Shown piece by piece: positions 52,803 to 61,254 of a DNA stretch of 64,000 nucleotides. This DNA comes from DATBDE01 sp036270095. Lineage in GTDB: Bacteria > Actinomycetota > Thermoleophilia > Solirubrobacterales > Solirubrobacteraceae. The position numbers were made by a program, and so were the translations under genes. The stretch spans positions 1 to 64,000 of the forward strand of contig DATBDE010000104.1 in assembly GCA_036270095.1 (NCBI GenBank), written 5' to 3'. Within the stretch, counting starts at the first letter, position 1. The number at the start of each line of letters is the position of its first letter. The notes beneath the pieces were generated by a model. It made no database searches. It was not told the origin of the DNA and saw only the letters and a program-made list of their open reading frames with translations.

Positions 52803-53609
52803 ATGACCCGACTCCTCGCCCCGGCTGTCTGCGTCGCCGCCCTTCTCGCGCTCCCCCTGACGGCGGACGCGGCAACCGCCCACCACGACGCCGCGCGGGC
52901 CGGGAGCACCTCGGCCACGCTGTCGTGGCTGAAGACCGGCCGCTACCAGTACGGCGGCATCCGGCTGAGCATCGTGCGCGACGGCACCGCCGTCGTCGAC
53001 CACGTGCGCATCCGCGATCGCTACGTTCAGCCGCTCGACGTCAAGGTCGCCGACCTCGACGGCGACGGCGAGCCCGAGGTCATCGTCGACCTCTACACGG
53101 GGGGCGCGCACTGCTGCGAGTACTCGCGCGTCTACCGCTACGACGCCGGGACCGGCACGTACACGTACGTCCGGCACCTGTGGGGCGACCCCGGCTACCG
53201 GCTCGAGGACCTCGACGGCGACGGACGGCCGGAGTTCGTCACCGCCGACGACAGCTTCGCGTACCGGTTCACCGACTACGCCGCCTCCGGCCTTCCGATC
53301 CAGATCCTCAGCTACTCCGGCGGAGCGTTTGCCGACGTGACGCGCGCGTATCCCGCGCAGGTCAGCGACGACGCCGCGCAGTGGCTGCGCGCCTACGACA
53401 GCGCGCGGCGCCGGCACGGTCCGAAGGACCTGAAGGGCGTCGTCGCTGCCTACGTCGCCGACGAGTACCTGCTCGGCGACGGCGCGACCGCCGAGGCCTT
53501 CCTGACCACCGCCCGCCAAGGCGGCGATCTTGGGGGCTTCGGCGGGAGCGCGGCGCGCTTCGTGCTCCGGCTGCACCAGTTCCTCGGCGCGCGCGGCTAT
53601 CTGGCCTAG
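52803..53609 (+). CDS. Secreted FG-GAP/VCBS-like calcium-binding protein
   Basis: A 268-aa exported protein with a signal peptide (LLAPAVCVAALLALPLTADA). Two Ca-loop motifs appear: VADLDGDGEPEVIVDLYTGG and LEDLDGDGRPEFVTADDSF (DxDxDG pattern), as in beta-propeller FG-GAP repeats. A CC pair follows the first motif. The second half is helical. Function is unknown. ATG 52803 places the signal peptide correctly. Confidence 0.75.
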   Translation: MTRLLAPAVCVAALLALPLTADAATAHHDAARAGSTSATLSWLKTGRYQYGGIRLSIVRDGTAVVDHVRIRDRYVQPLDVKVADLDGDGEPEVIVDLYTGGAHCCEYSRVYRYDAGTGTYTYVRHLWGDPGYRLEDLDGDGRPEFVTADDSFAYRFTDYAASGLPIQILSYSGGAFADVTRAYPAQVSDDAAQWLRAYDSARRRHGPKDLKGVVAAYVADEYLLGDGATAEAFLTTARQGGDLGGFGGSAARFVLRLHQFLGARGYLA

Positions 53610-53616
53610 TCCGCGC

Positions 53617-55086
53617 TCAGGCGGCCAGCGCGGGCGTCGTGCGCGCCCGCGCGCGGCTGCCCCACAGGTGCTGCACGGCGTAGGCCCGGTACGGGCGCCA
53701 CGCCTCCGCCGCCCGCTCGGCCGCGAGCGGGCGGCCGTCGTGTCCGAGGCCCTCGAGCGCGCGGCGCACGCCGGCGTCCGAAGCGGGGAAGGCGTCGGGA
53801 TCGCGCAGCGCGCGCATGGCCACGTACGCGCCCGTCCACGGGCCGATGCCCGGCAGCGCGCGCAGGCGCGCCTGGGCCTCCGGCGGGTCGGCACCCGCGT
53901 CGAGCACGAGGCGCTGGTCGGCCAGGGCTGCGCCCAGCGTCTTCAGCGCGGCCGCCCGCGCCGCCGGCATCCGCCACGGCGCCGGGTCGGCGTCGGCCAC
54001 CGCCGCGGGGGCGGGGAACAGGTGGGTCACGCCGCCCAGCGGCTGCGTGAGCGGCTCGCCCAACGTGGCCAGCAGCCGCCCGGCCAGCGTCCCCGCGTAG
54101 GCGACGGTGACCTGCTGGCCGAGCACCGCGCGCAGCGCCAGCTCGCCGCCGTCGACCGTGCCCGGCAGGCGGCGCCCGGGATGCGCGCGCACGAGTGCGC
54201 CGATCGTCGGGTCCTCGCCCAGGCGGTCGTCGATGGCGACCGGGTCGGAGTCGAGGTCGCACAGGCGGCGGCAGCGCTGCACCGCCGCGGCGAGGTCGCG
54301 TGCGTCCTCGAGCGAGAAGCTCGCGCGCACGCCGTCGTCGGCGATGCGCAGCGCGACGGTGCCTGCGCCGCGCGGCAGGCGCAGGCTGCGGCGGAAGGTG
54401 TCCTCCACGACCTCCTCCACGCCGGGCAGGGCTCGCGCGGCGAGGAACCGCAGCAGCGCCGCGCGGTCGAACGGCGCGCGCAGCGGCAGGCGCAGGGTCA
54501 GCGCGCCGTCGGTCTCTCCCGCCGGCGCCTTGAGGCCGCGGCGCAGCTCGCTGGGGCTGCGAGCGAAGACCCGGCGCGCGGTGTCGTTGAACTGGCGCAC
54601 GCTCGTGAAGCCGGCGGCGAAGGCGACCTCGGTCACCGACAGCGACGAGGACTCCAGCAGCACGCGCGCGGCGTGCGCGCGGCGCGCGCGCGCCAGCGCC
54701 TGCGGGCCCGCGCCCACGCGCTCGACGAGGATGCGGTGCAGCTGGCGTTGGCTGTAGCCGAGCTGCGCAGCCAGGCCGCCGACGCCCTCGCGGTCGACCA
54801 GCCCATCACCGATCAGCCGCATCGCCCGCGCCACGACGTCCGAGCGCCCGTCCCAGGCCGGCGAGCCGGGCACGGCCTCGGGGCGGCAGCGGCGGCAGGC
54901 GCGAAAGCCGGCCTCCTGCGCGGCGGCGGCGGTCGGGAAGAAGCGCACGTTCGCGCGCCGCGGCGTGCGGGCCGGGCAGCCCGGGCGGCAGTAGATACCC
55001 GTGGAGGTGACCGCGGTGAAGAACCAGCCGTCGAAGCGGCCGTCCTTCAGCGCGATCGCCTCGTAGCAGTGGTCGAAGTCGAGCAT
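53617..55086 (-). CDS. AlkA-type DNA glycosylase with Ada-like zinc and AraC domains
   Basis: A 489-aa fusion. Residues ~1-75 are an Ada N-terminal zinc domain with the methyl-acceptor motif TGIYCRPGCPAR and CRRCRP. Residues ~85-185 are an AraC-type HTH (LGYSQRQLHRILVERVG and VAFAAGFTSVRQFNDTAR). Residues ~195-480 are AlkA_N plus HhH-GPD, with hairpin LPGIGPWTGAYVAMR and the catalytic Asp in FPASDAGVRRAL. The Ada O6-methyltransferase domain is absent. It should both sense methyl damage and excise 3-methyladenine, so it may be self-regulated. Confidence 0.93.
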   Translation of the reverse strand: MLDFDHCYEAIALKDGRFDGWFFTAVTSTGIYCRPGCPARTPRRANVRFFPTAAAAQEAGFRACRRCRPEAVPGSPAWDGRSDVVARAMRLIGDGLVDREGVGGLAAQLGYSQRQLHRILVERVGAGPQALARARRAHAARVLLESSSLSVTEVAFAAGFTSVRQFNDTARRVFARSPSELRRGLKAPAGETDGALTLRLPLRAPFDRAALLRFLAARALPGVEEVVEDTFRRSLRLPRGAGTVALRIADDGVRASFSLEDARDLAAAVQRCRRLCDLDSDPVAIDDRLGEDPTIGALVRAHPGRRLPGTVDGGELALRAVLGQQVTVAYAGTLAGRLLATLGEPLTQPLGGVTHLFPAPAAVADADPAPWRMPAARAAALKTLGAALADQRLVLDAGADPPEAQARLRALPGIGPWTGAYVAMRALRDPDAFPASDAGVRRALEGLGHDGRPLAAERAAEAWRPYRAYAVQHLWGSRARARTTPALAA

Positions 55087-55315
55087 CCGCGGCACACGAT
55101 GGCACGGGCGCCGCGGGCTGTCTGGCGGGAATCGGACGCGACCGTCGGCTACCCGGCGGCCGCGCCCTCCCGCTGGTACTCGTAGTGCCGCCGCGGCCAG
55201 CCGCCGACGTCGGCTCCCCGGCCGCGCGGGGCGCGGTCGAGCAGCTGCCAGTCTCATGTCCGTAATGACCGGCGGCAGGCCCGGAACTCGTCCATCGCGG
55301 AGTACGATCGCTCGC

Positions 55316-55867
55316 ATGCCCGACCGCCTGTACTTCACCGACTCGGACGAGGCCAACGCGCTCATCGCCACCGACCCGATGGCGCTGCTGATCGGGTTCG
55401 CCCTCGACCAGCAGGTCACGGTCCAGAAGGCCTTCATGGGCCCGCTCGTGCTGCGCGAGCGCTTGGGCGCGATCGACGCCGCCACGCTGGCTGAGGCCGA
55501 CCTCGAGCCCGTCTTCCGCGAGCGACCTGCCATCCACCGCTACCCCGGCAACATGGCCCGCCGCGTGCACGACCTCGCCGTGTACGTCCGCGACCGCTAC
55601 GGCGGCGACGCCGCCCGGGTGTGGACCGACGCCGCCGACGGCGACGAGCTGCGCGCCAACGTCGCCGGCCTGCCCGGCTTCGGCGAGATGAAGATCAAGT
55701 CGCTCGGGTCGGTGCTCTACCACCACTTCGGCGTGGAAGCCGCGCGCGACCTCGTCCCGTGGCACCCGACGCTGGGCAACGTCGACTCGGCCGCGGCGCT
55801 GGCCGAGTACCAGGCGACCAAGCGGCAGCACAAGGCCGAGTGGGCCAAGGCGCGGGCGCAGGCCTGA
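55316..55867 (+). CDS. HhH-GPD-type base-excision repair protein
   Basis: A 183-aa protein. It begins PDRLYFTDSDEANALIATDP, then ALLIGFALDQQVTVQKAF and a hairpin-like LPGFGEMKIKSLGSVL. It resembles a short actinobacterial HhH-GPD family of unknown base specificity. ATG 55316 fits the conserved start. It is divergent from the AlkA fusion, 229 bp apart; those 229 bp hold no supported gene. Its 3' end is 1 bp from the convergent padR. Confidence 0.8.
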   Translation: MPDRLYFTDSDEANALIATDPMALLIGFALDQQVTVQKAFMGPLVLRERLGAIDAATLAEADLEPVFRERPAIHRYPGNMARRVHDLAVYVRDRYGGDAARVWTDAADGDELRANVAGLPGFGEMKIKSLGSVLYHHFGVEAARDLVPWHPTLGNVDSAAALAEYQATKRQHKAEWAKARAQA

Positions 55868-55868
55868 G

Positions 55869-56399
55869 CTACAGCTCGCGCTCGACGTCGTCGACCAGCT
55901 CCTCGTGGAGATCGAGGAGCCCGCGCAGGAAGCCGTAGACGAGGTGCAGGTACTTCTCGCGGTGGGGGAGGCCGGCAGCCCCGTGGTCGCTCTCGTCCAC
56001 CCGCTCGCGCAGGTCGGCGATCTCGGCGCGCAGGGTCTCCAGGCTGGCGCGCGTGACCTTCTCCCCCACCAGGTCGGCGACGAGCAGGCGCAGGAGCGCG
56101 TCGCTCTTGAACGGCGGGATGGTGACCGGCGTGCGCGCGTAGGCGCGCAGCGCATCCAGCCCCTTGTCGGTGAGCGTGTAGACGGTGCGCTCGCGGGTCT
56201 TGCCCGGCTCCTTGCGCGCGTCCAGGTAACCGAGGCGGGCCAGCCGCTTCGGCTCGGTGTAGTACTGGCTCTCGCCCGCCCAGGCCAGCATGCGCCCGCG
56301 CTGGGCGAGGCGCAGCAGGTCGTGCGCGCCCGCGCCCCTGCGGCCGACGAGGCCGAGGATCTCGTACGAGAAGAGGGTCAGCTCAGGTGTGCTTGACAA
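55869..56399 (-). CDS. PadR-family regulator
   Basis: A 176-aa regulator. FSYEILGLVGRRGAGAHDLLRL starts the winged helix (key residues LGL and the helix-turn), YYTEPKRLARLGYLDARKE and RTVYTLTDKGLDALR follow, and a C-terminal helical domain has REKYLHLVYGFLRGLLDLH. TTG 56399 start. The region upstream carries two CTATG/CATAG palindromes shared with the divergent methyltransferase. Confidence 0.85.
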   Translation of the reverse strand: MSSTPELTLFSYEILGLVGRRGAGAHDLLRLAQRGRMLAWAGESQYYTEPKRLARLGYLDARKEPGKTRERTVYTLTDKGLDALRAYARTPVTIPPFKSDALLRLLVADLVGEKVTRASLETLRAEIADLRERVDESDHGAAGLPHREKYLHLVYGFLRGLLDLHEELVDDVEREL

Positions 56400-56436
56400 G
56401 ACTATGGCTCATAGTTTATATCTATGAATCATAGCA
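56393..56436 (+). promoter_or_regulatory. Promoter with two palindromic operators (PadR/methyltransferase)
   Basis: TTGACA (56393-56398), 17 bp and TTATAT (56416-56421) form a strong plus-strand promoter. CTATG-GCT-CATAG (56402-56414) lies in the spacer, and CTATGA-A-TCATAG (56424-56436) just after the -10. The layout mirrors the one at 3260. The divergent PadR is the likely repressor. The second palindrome covers the beginning of the methyltransferase coding frame. Confidence 0.75.
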
Positions 56437-57189
56437 ACCACGACCACCCCAGCGACCGCACGCCACGTCCGCCCCGCCGACTGGCGGCTGGCCGAGGACC
56501 AGGAGCTACGCAGCTACGACGCGGCGCTGTGCCGCGTCGGGCTCGAGCCCGGCCAGTCCGTCCTCGACGTCGGCTGCGGCACCGGCGCGTTCCTGCGGCT
56601 GGCCGCGCGGCGCGGGGCGCTCGCCTCCGGCCTCGAGGCGGCGCCGGCGCTGGCCGCGGCGGCGCGGTCCCGCGCCCCGGCGGCCGACGTGCGCGTGGGC
56701 ACGGCGGACGCGCTCCCGTGGCCCGACGACGCCTTCGACCTCGTCGTCGGCCTCCAGTCCTTCTTCTTCGGTGGCGACGCCGCCGCCCTCCTGCGCGAGG
56801 CGGCGCGGGTCGCACGGCCGGGCGCGACCATCGTCGTCCAGGTCCCCGGGCCGCGTGAGCGCTGCGACCTCGAGGCGGTGCGCATCCTCGTCCGGCCGCT
56901 GATGGCCGTCCGGCCGCTGGCGCCCGAGCTGTGGCGTGACGGCGCGCTGGAGGCGCTGGCCGGTGCGGCCGGGCTGGCGCCGGAGTGCGCGTTCGACACC
57001 AGCTGGGCCTACGAGTTCGCCGACGCGGCCACCGCCGGGCGCGCCATGCTCGCGGCGGCGGGCATCGCCGGCGCGCACTTGGAGACGGTGCGGGCGACGG
57101 TCGTGCGGGGTCTCGAGCGCTTCCGCACCCCGGCCGGCGGCTACCGGCTCTTCAACACCTACCGCTACCTGGTCGCACGCGCGACCTGA
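56428..57189 (+). CDS. Class I SAM-dependent methyltransferase, start codon unresolved
   Basis: About 245 aa with motif I SVLDVGCGTGAFLRLA, acidic residue in GLEAAPALAAA, DALPWPDDAFDLVVGLQSFF and ARPGATIVVQVPGP. The frame is open from 56428, but the only codons before motif I are non-standard: ATC/ATA at 56428-56433 and CTG later. ATG 56424 is in another frame. The first in-frame GTG (56689) would delete motif I. Either a one-base frameshift lies at 56424-56480 or a rare start is used. The PadR operators next to it suggest regulated expression. Confidence 0.7.
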   Translation: MIATTTTPATARHVRPADWRLAEDQELRSYDAALCRVGLEPGQSVLDVGCGTGAFLRLAARRGALASGLEAAPALAAAARSRAPAADVRVGTADALPWPDDAFDLVVGLQSFFFGGDAAALLREAARVARPGATIVVQVPGPRERCDLEAVRILVRPLMAVRPLAPELWRDGALEALAGAAGLAPECAFDTSWAYEFADAATAGRAMLAAAGIAGAHLETVRATVVRGLERFRTPAGGYRLFNTYRYLVARAT

Positions 57190-57231
57190 TGCGCCGGCCC
57201 AGAACCGCCAGGGCCGGACTACAGTCACGCC

Positions 57232-58608
57232 ATGCCTCCTGAAGCCACCTCCCTCGACATCGACGCCCTCCGTCCGCGTCTCGCCGGCGACGCGGTCGTC
57301 CCCGGGGACTCGGCCTGGGACAGCGCCCGCATGGCCTGGAACCTCGCCGCCGACCAGCACCCGGCCGCCGTCGTGCTCGCCGAGCGCGCCGACGACGTGG
57401 CCGCCACGCTCGCCTTCGCCGGCGAGCACGGCCTGCGCGTTGCCCCGCAGGGCCCAGGCCACGGCGCCCTCCAGCTGCCCGCGCTCGACGACGTGGTCCT
57501 GCTGCGCACCACGCGCATGACCGGCGTCGAGATCGACGCCGACGCCCGCACCGCCCGCGCCCAAGCCGGCGCGGTGTGGAACGACGTGGTCGGGCCCGCG
57601 ACCGAGCGGGGGCTGACCGGGCTGCACGGCTCCTCCGGGGGCGTCGGCGTCGTCGGCTACACGCTCGGCGGCGGACTCGGCTGGCTGGCGCGGAAGCACG
57701 GCTTCGCCTCCAACTCCGTGATCAGCTTCGACGTCGTCACCGCCGACGGCCAGGCGCGCACGGTGTCCGCCGACAGCGAGCCCGAGCTGTTCTGGGCGCT
57801 GCGCGGCGGCGGCGGCGCGTACGCGGTGGTGACCGCGGTCGACTTCAGGCTCGTCGCGCTGCGCGAGCTCTACGCCGGCCAGCTCGTGTGGCCCCTCGAG
57901 CAGGCCCCGGAGGTCCTGGCCGCGTACCGCGAGTGGACCGCCGGCGTGCCCGACGAGGTCTCGGCCTCGCTCAAGCTCATGCGCTTCCCGCCGGTCCCCG
58001 ATATTCCCGAGCCCTTCCGCGGGCGCGAGCTCGTCTTCGTCGGCGCGGCGGTGCTGGCCGACGAGCAAGCCGGGGCCGAGCTGGTCCAGCCGATGCGCGA
58101 CGTGGCGGCGACCTACATGGACACCATGCAGACCATCCCCGCCAGCGCGCTGCCGATGATCGCCGGCGACCCGCCCGACGCGGTGCCGGGGATCGGCGAC
58201 GGCCTCGTCCTCGCCGAGCTCCCGCCGGAGGGCGCGGAGGCGTTGCTCGCGCTCGCCGGACCCGGCGTGGCCACGCCGCTCCTGTCGCTCGAGCTGCGCC
58301 AGCTCGGCGGGGTCCTCACCCAGGGCGCGGCCGACCACGGCGCCGCCAACCGCACCGACGGCGACTTTGCCCTCTATGGCATCGGGATGCCGATCTCGCC
58401 CGAGGTGGCCGAGGCGCTCACGGGCGCGCTGCGCGGGCTGAAGGAGGGCCTGTCCAGCTGGCTCGAGCCCCAGACCCCGCTGACCCTCGCCGAGGCGGAC
58501 TCGAGCCTCCGCAGCTCGTTCGCGGACGCCGACGTACAGCGGTTGGCCAAGGTCAAGGACGCGTTCGACCCCGACGGGCTGATCCTCAGCAACCACCCGC
58601 TCGACTAG
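57232..58608 (+). CDS. FAD-linked oxidoreductase (berberine bridge enzyme-like)
   Basis: A 458-aa flavoenzyme. FAD_binding_4 features are VAPQGPGHGA (His for covalent FAD), GLHGSSGGVGVVGYTLGGGL and ALRGGGGAYAVVTAVDF. The C-terminus ends in the BBE domain (KDAFDPDGLILSNHPLD, with the final N-P pattern). The second covalent Cys of bicovalent members is not seen. It oxidises an unknown alcohol, sugar or alkaloid-like substrate. ATG 57232. The stop shares CTAG with the convergent methyltransferase. Confidence 0.9.
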   Translation: MPPEATSLDIDALRPRLAGDAVVPGDSAWDSARMAWNLAADQHPAAVVLAERADDVAATLAFAGEHGLRVAPQGPGHGALQLPALDDVVLLRTTRMTGVEIDADARTARAQAGAVWNDVVGPATERGLTGLHGSSGGVGVVGYTLGGGLGWLARKHGFASNSVISFDVVTADGQARTVSADSEPELFWALRGGGGAYAVVTAVDFRLVALRELYAGQLVWPLEQAPEVLAAYREWTAGVPDEVSASLKLMRFPPVPDIPEPFRGRELVFVGAAVLADEQAGAELVQPMRDVAATYMDTMQTIPASALPMIAGDPPDAVPGIGDGLVLAELPPEGAEALLALAGPGVATPLLSLELRQLGGVLTQGAADHGAANRTDGDFALYGIGMPISPEVAEALTGALRGLKEGLSSWLEPQTPLTLAEADSSLRSSFADADVQRLAKVKDAFDPDGLILSNHPLD

Positions 58609-59210
58609 GGACGGCGGAAGATGCAGCGGTGCACGTGCCACCGCTTGGGCTCGTCCCGGGCGTCGACGCCCCCGTAGCGCTGCTCGGAGAAGACGACCTC
58701 CTGCAGGGGCGCGAGCAGCGCCTCGACCTCGGCGCGCGCCAGGAACGACATGCGCGCCCGCCGGCCCGCCCACGCGTCCTCCTCGCCCAGGAATGTGCAG
58801 CACAGCAGCCCGCCCCGAGCCAGGCCTGCGGCCAGCGCGGGCACGGCGCGGCGCAGGTCGGTCCGGGACAAGAACGGGAGCACGTGGATGGCGACCACGA
58901 GCGCGTAGGCCTCGGGGGCGACCGCGTAGCTGCGCACGTCGGCGCGGGCGACGGTGAGCCCGGGCTCGTCCAGCATCGCCGCGAGCTGCACCGTGTGCGG
59001 GTCGGTGTCGATCGCGTCGACCGCGAAGCCGGCGCGCAGCAGGTGGACCGCGTCGTTGAGCGGGCCGGCGCCGACGTCCAGCGCCCGCCCGCGGCGCCCG
59101 TCGAGCAGGTCGACCGCCTGCGCGAGCAGCGCGTTCGGCCGGCGCCCGGCGCGCAGCGACGCGTAGGACTCGGCCGCCTGCGTCAGCCGGCCACCCGGAG
59201 GATCCGGCAC
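58605..59210 (-). CDS. Class I SAM-dependent methyltransferase, third gene of Cys-tail operon
   Basis: A 201-aa methyltransferase. Motif I is ALDVGAGPLNDAVHLL, the strand-2 acid is in VDAIDTDPHTVQLA, and VVAIHVLPFLSR lies in the motif IV/V region. It resembles TehB/small-molecule methyltransferases. GTG 59210 overlaps the upstream GRDP-like gene by 28 bp, so the pair is almost certainly co-translated. Confidence 0.8.
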   Translation of the reverse strand: MPDPPGGRLTQAAESYASLRAGRRPNALLAQAVDLLDGRRGRALDVGAGPLNDAVHLLRAGFAVDAIDTDPHTVQLAAMLDEPGLTVARADVRSYAVAPEAYALVVAIHVLPFLSRTDLRRAVPALAAGLARGGLLCCTFLGEEDAWAGRRARMSFLARAEVEALLAPLQEVVFSEQRYGGVDARDEPKRWHVHRCIFRRP

Positions 59211-59848
59211 CGCACCAGCGCCGCCGCCAGCGCCACCTTCTCGTCGTCCGTCAGCTCACCGGGCAGCTCGCGCACGTGGAACGCGCCCGTGGCGGCGACG
59301 AAGCCCAGCGCCGGCCGGGCGACGTCGTTGACGGTGAGCACGGCCTCGCCGTTGGGGGCGACGAGCGCCACGTCGTCGCCCTGCGCGCGCAGCGCCAGGC
59401 TGCCGGCGTGCTCGTTGAGCAGCCGCCGCTGTGGCGCGACGCTGAGGTCGTCGTACCAGGTGTCGGGCAGCGGCTCGCCGAACAGCTCCTCGTAGCGGGC
59501 CCGGAACTCGGCGAAGGTCGCGACCGGCAGCTCCTGGGCGCGCTCGACCTTCGGCGCGTTGCTGGGGCTGTGGTGGACGTAGCGGCCGAAGCAGCGCTGG
59601 CAGTACTCGGCGTACTGCGCCGTGAAGAGGATGAAGTGGTGCCAGGCCTCGTCGACGCGCAGCGAGTGCATCTGCCAGATCCGCGTGTCGTCGGCCTGGG
59701 TCATGACCAGGTAGCGCTTGGCTTCGCGGAACAGCGCCTCGGCCTCCGCGTCGGACTCGGCGATGCGGGCCTTGCGCAGCTTCTCGATCAGATAGGGCGC
59801 CTCGAACGCGAGGGCGTCGCGCACGCCGATCGGGGTCTCGAGCGCCAT
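59183..59848 (-). CDS. GRDP-like protein (glycine-rich domain-containing protein family), second gene of Cys-tail operon
   Basis: A 221-aa protein. The core has YLVMTQADDTRIWQMHSLRV, VDEAWHHFILFTAQYAEYC, CFGRYVHHSP and later PDTWYDD. The DEAWHxFILFT and YVHHSP patterns match the GRDP-like family (PF07173), whose biochemical role is not known to me; the conserved His and Cys residues could bind a metal. The C-terminal part after residue ~130 is less conserved. It starts 2 bp after the Cys-tail gene. Confidence 0.7.
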   Translation of the reverse strand: MALETPIGVRDALAFEAPYLIEKLRKARIAESDAEAEALFREAKRYLVMTQADDTRIWQMHSLRVDEAWHHFILFTAQYAEYCQRCFGRYVHHSPSNAPKVERAQELPVATFAEFRARYEELFGEPLPDTWYDDLSVAPQRRLLNEHAGSLALRAQGDDVALVAPNGEAVLTVNDVARPALGFVAATGAFHVRELPGELTDDEKVALAAALVRCRILRVAG

Positions 59849-59850
59849 CG

Positions 59851-60348
59851 CTACTCGGGCGGGGGCACGTACTGGCAGATCGAGATGCAGACGCTGCTGC
59901 AGTCGTGGCAGGTCGCGCAGGGCGAGTAGCAGTCGGGCTCGTCGGCCCGCGCCTTCATCTGCATCCGCAAACGCCCCTCCTTGACCTCCACCGTGTCGCC
60001 GCTGCCCGGATCGGCGCCTCCCACGGCCGATGGCCGCTGGCGCCCCACCGCCGCCGCCGACGTGACCCGCGTGCGGTTGACGTTCGCGTCCTTGCGCACC
60101 CACACGACCTTTGCCCCGAACAGGAGAACGCTCTCGGGCACGTCCTCGACGTGCACGATGTCCTCGCGCGCGATCTCGATGGTGTCGGCCAGGTTCTGCA
60201 GGCTGGTGTGCAGGGTGACCCAGCCGTCGCGCCGCGACGGCCCGACGTAGCCCCAGAACGTCCGGGACTCGGACACGCCCGCTCGCGCCAGCTTGCTCAG
60301 CAGCTGGTTCTCCTGGAGCTCGGCGCCCCAGCCCTCGTCACTCCCCAT
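59851..60348 (-). CDS. Protein with six-Cys C-terminal tail, first gene of Cys-tail operon
   Basis: A 165-aa protein with no cysteine in its first 139 residues. Residues 140-158 then contain six Cys spaced C-X3-C-X2-C-X2-C-X3-C-X3-C, followed by QYVPPPE. The N-terminal part has WGYVGPSRRDGWVTLHTSLQ and LFGAKVVWVRKDANVNR, a beta-rich fold I do not recognise. ATG 60348 has GGAGG upstream. The tail could bind a metal cluster or be a modification substrate. The GRDP-like and methyltransferase genes follow with 2-bp spacing and a 28-bp overlap. Confidence 0.65.
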   Translation of the reverse strand: MGSDEGWGAELQENQLLSKLARAGVSESRTFWGYVGPSRRDGWVTLHTSLQNLADTIEIAREDIVHVEDVPESVLLFGAKVVWVRKDANVNRTRVTSAAAVGRQRPSAVGGADPGSGDTVEVKEGRLRMQMKARADEPDCYSPCATCHDCSSVCISICQYVPPPE

Positions 60349-60451
60349 CGCCCCTCCTTCTGGCAGCTTGGCCCGATTCTCTTGGCCGCGGCCGGGCGGC
60401 GTCAAGGCCAGCTCCTACATTGCTCTTGCGCTCCGGCGCCAGACTGCTGGC

Positions 60452-61219
60452 ATGCCGAACGACCACCGCATCAGCGACCGCCTGACCCGCCGCGACGCCC
60501 TCGTCGCCGCCGGGCTGCTGGGCGCGGCGGGCGGCGTGTGGTCGCTGCTGCGCAGCGGCGGCGTCACGGCCGAGGCCGCCGCGACGGCCCGCCCCGCCGC
60601 CGCGCGCTGTGTGCTGGCGCCGGAGCTGACCGAGGGCCCCTATTACATCGACGAGCACCTGTTCCGCCGCAACATCACCGAGGGCAAGCCGGGCACGCCG
60701 CTCGACCTCCGGCTCACCGTCGAGGACGCGAAGAGCTGCGAGCCGATCCAGAACGCCACCGTCGAGGTCTGGCACTGCGACGCCCAGGGCGACTACTCCG
60801 GCTACGACGCCGCCGCGAGCGCAGCGCCGGCGCCGGGTGGTGGCGGCCCGCCGGGCGGAGGCGGAGGACATGCCACGCCCACCAGCACCACCACCTACCT
60901 CCGCGGCGCCCAGCGCACCGGCCGCAACGGCCTGGCCGCGTTCAGGACCATCTACCCCGGCTGGTACCAGGGCCGCACCACGCACATCCACCTCAAGGTC
61001 ACCGTCGGCGGCAAGGAGATCCACACCGGCCAGCTGTTCTTCAAGGACAGCCTCAACGCGGCCGTGTACGCGGCCGGGGCGTACGCCGCGCACGGCCGGC
61101 CCGACACGACGAACGCGAGCGACAGCATCTACGCCAACGGCGGCTCGCGCTCGCTGCCGGCCATGCGCCGCAAGGGCAGCGGCTACGTCGGCGCCATCAC
61201 GCTGGGGGTCAAGACGTAG
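60452..61219 (+). CDS. Secreted intradiol ring-cleavage dioxygenase-like protein
   Basis: A 255-aa protein with a Tat-like signal (TRRDALVAAGLLGAAGGVW). The intradiol core shows LTEGPYYIDEHLFRRNITEG, VEVWHCDAQGDYSGYD and TIYPGWYQGRTTHIHLKV, giving the Tyr and His-x-His iron ligands. A Gly/Pro-rich loop (residues ~128-145) interrupts the core. Exported intradiol dioxygenases are known, but the substrate here is not. The P450 gene follows 35 bp downstream. Confidence 0.88.
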   Translation: MPNDHRISDRLTRRDALVAAGLLGAAGGVWSLLRSGGVTAEAAATARPAAARCVLAPELTEGPYYIDEHLFRRNITEGKPGTPLDLRLTVEDAKSCEPIQNATVEVWHCDAQGDYSGYDAAASAAPAPGGGGPPGGGGGHATPTSTTTYLRGAQRTGRNGLAAFRTIYPGWYQGRTTHIHLKVTVGGKEIHTGQLFFKDSLNAAVYAAGAYAAHGRPDTTNASDSIYANGGSRSLPAMRRKGSGYVGAITLGVKT

Positions 61220-61254
61220 CCCGCGCGGGCACGGCGGCCGTATCCTCGCCGACG

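Noticed and set aside
55145..55255. Protein-like minus-strand stretch ending in a stop at about 55145
   Set aside because: Only about 34 codons, with an in-frame stop just upstream and no start or recognisable family.
56424..56858. Frame starting at ATG 56424
   Set aside because: It loses the methyltransferase motifs within a few codons and becomes Arg/Ala/Gly shadow. The real product is one frame over.
50640..60440. Shared promoter word CTCCTACATT upstream of 50726 and 60452
   Set aside because: Only two copies and no consistent -35 partner, so it may be chance.
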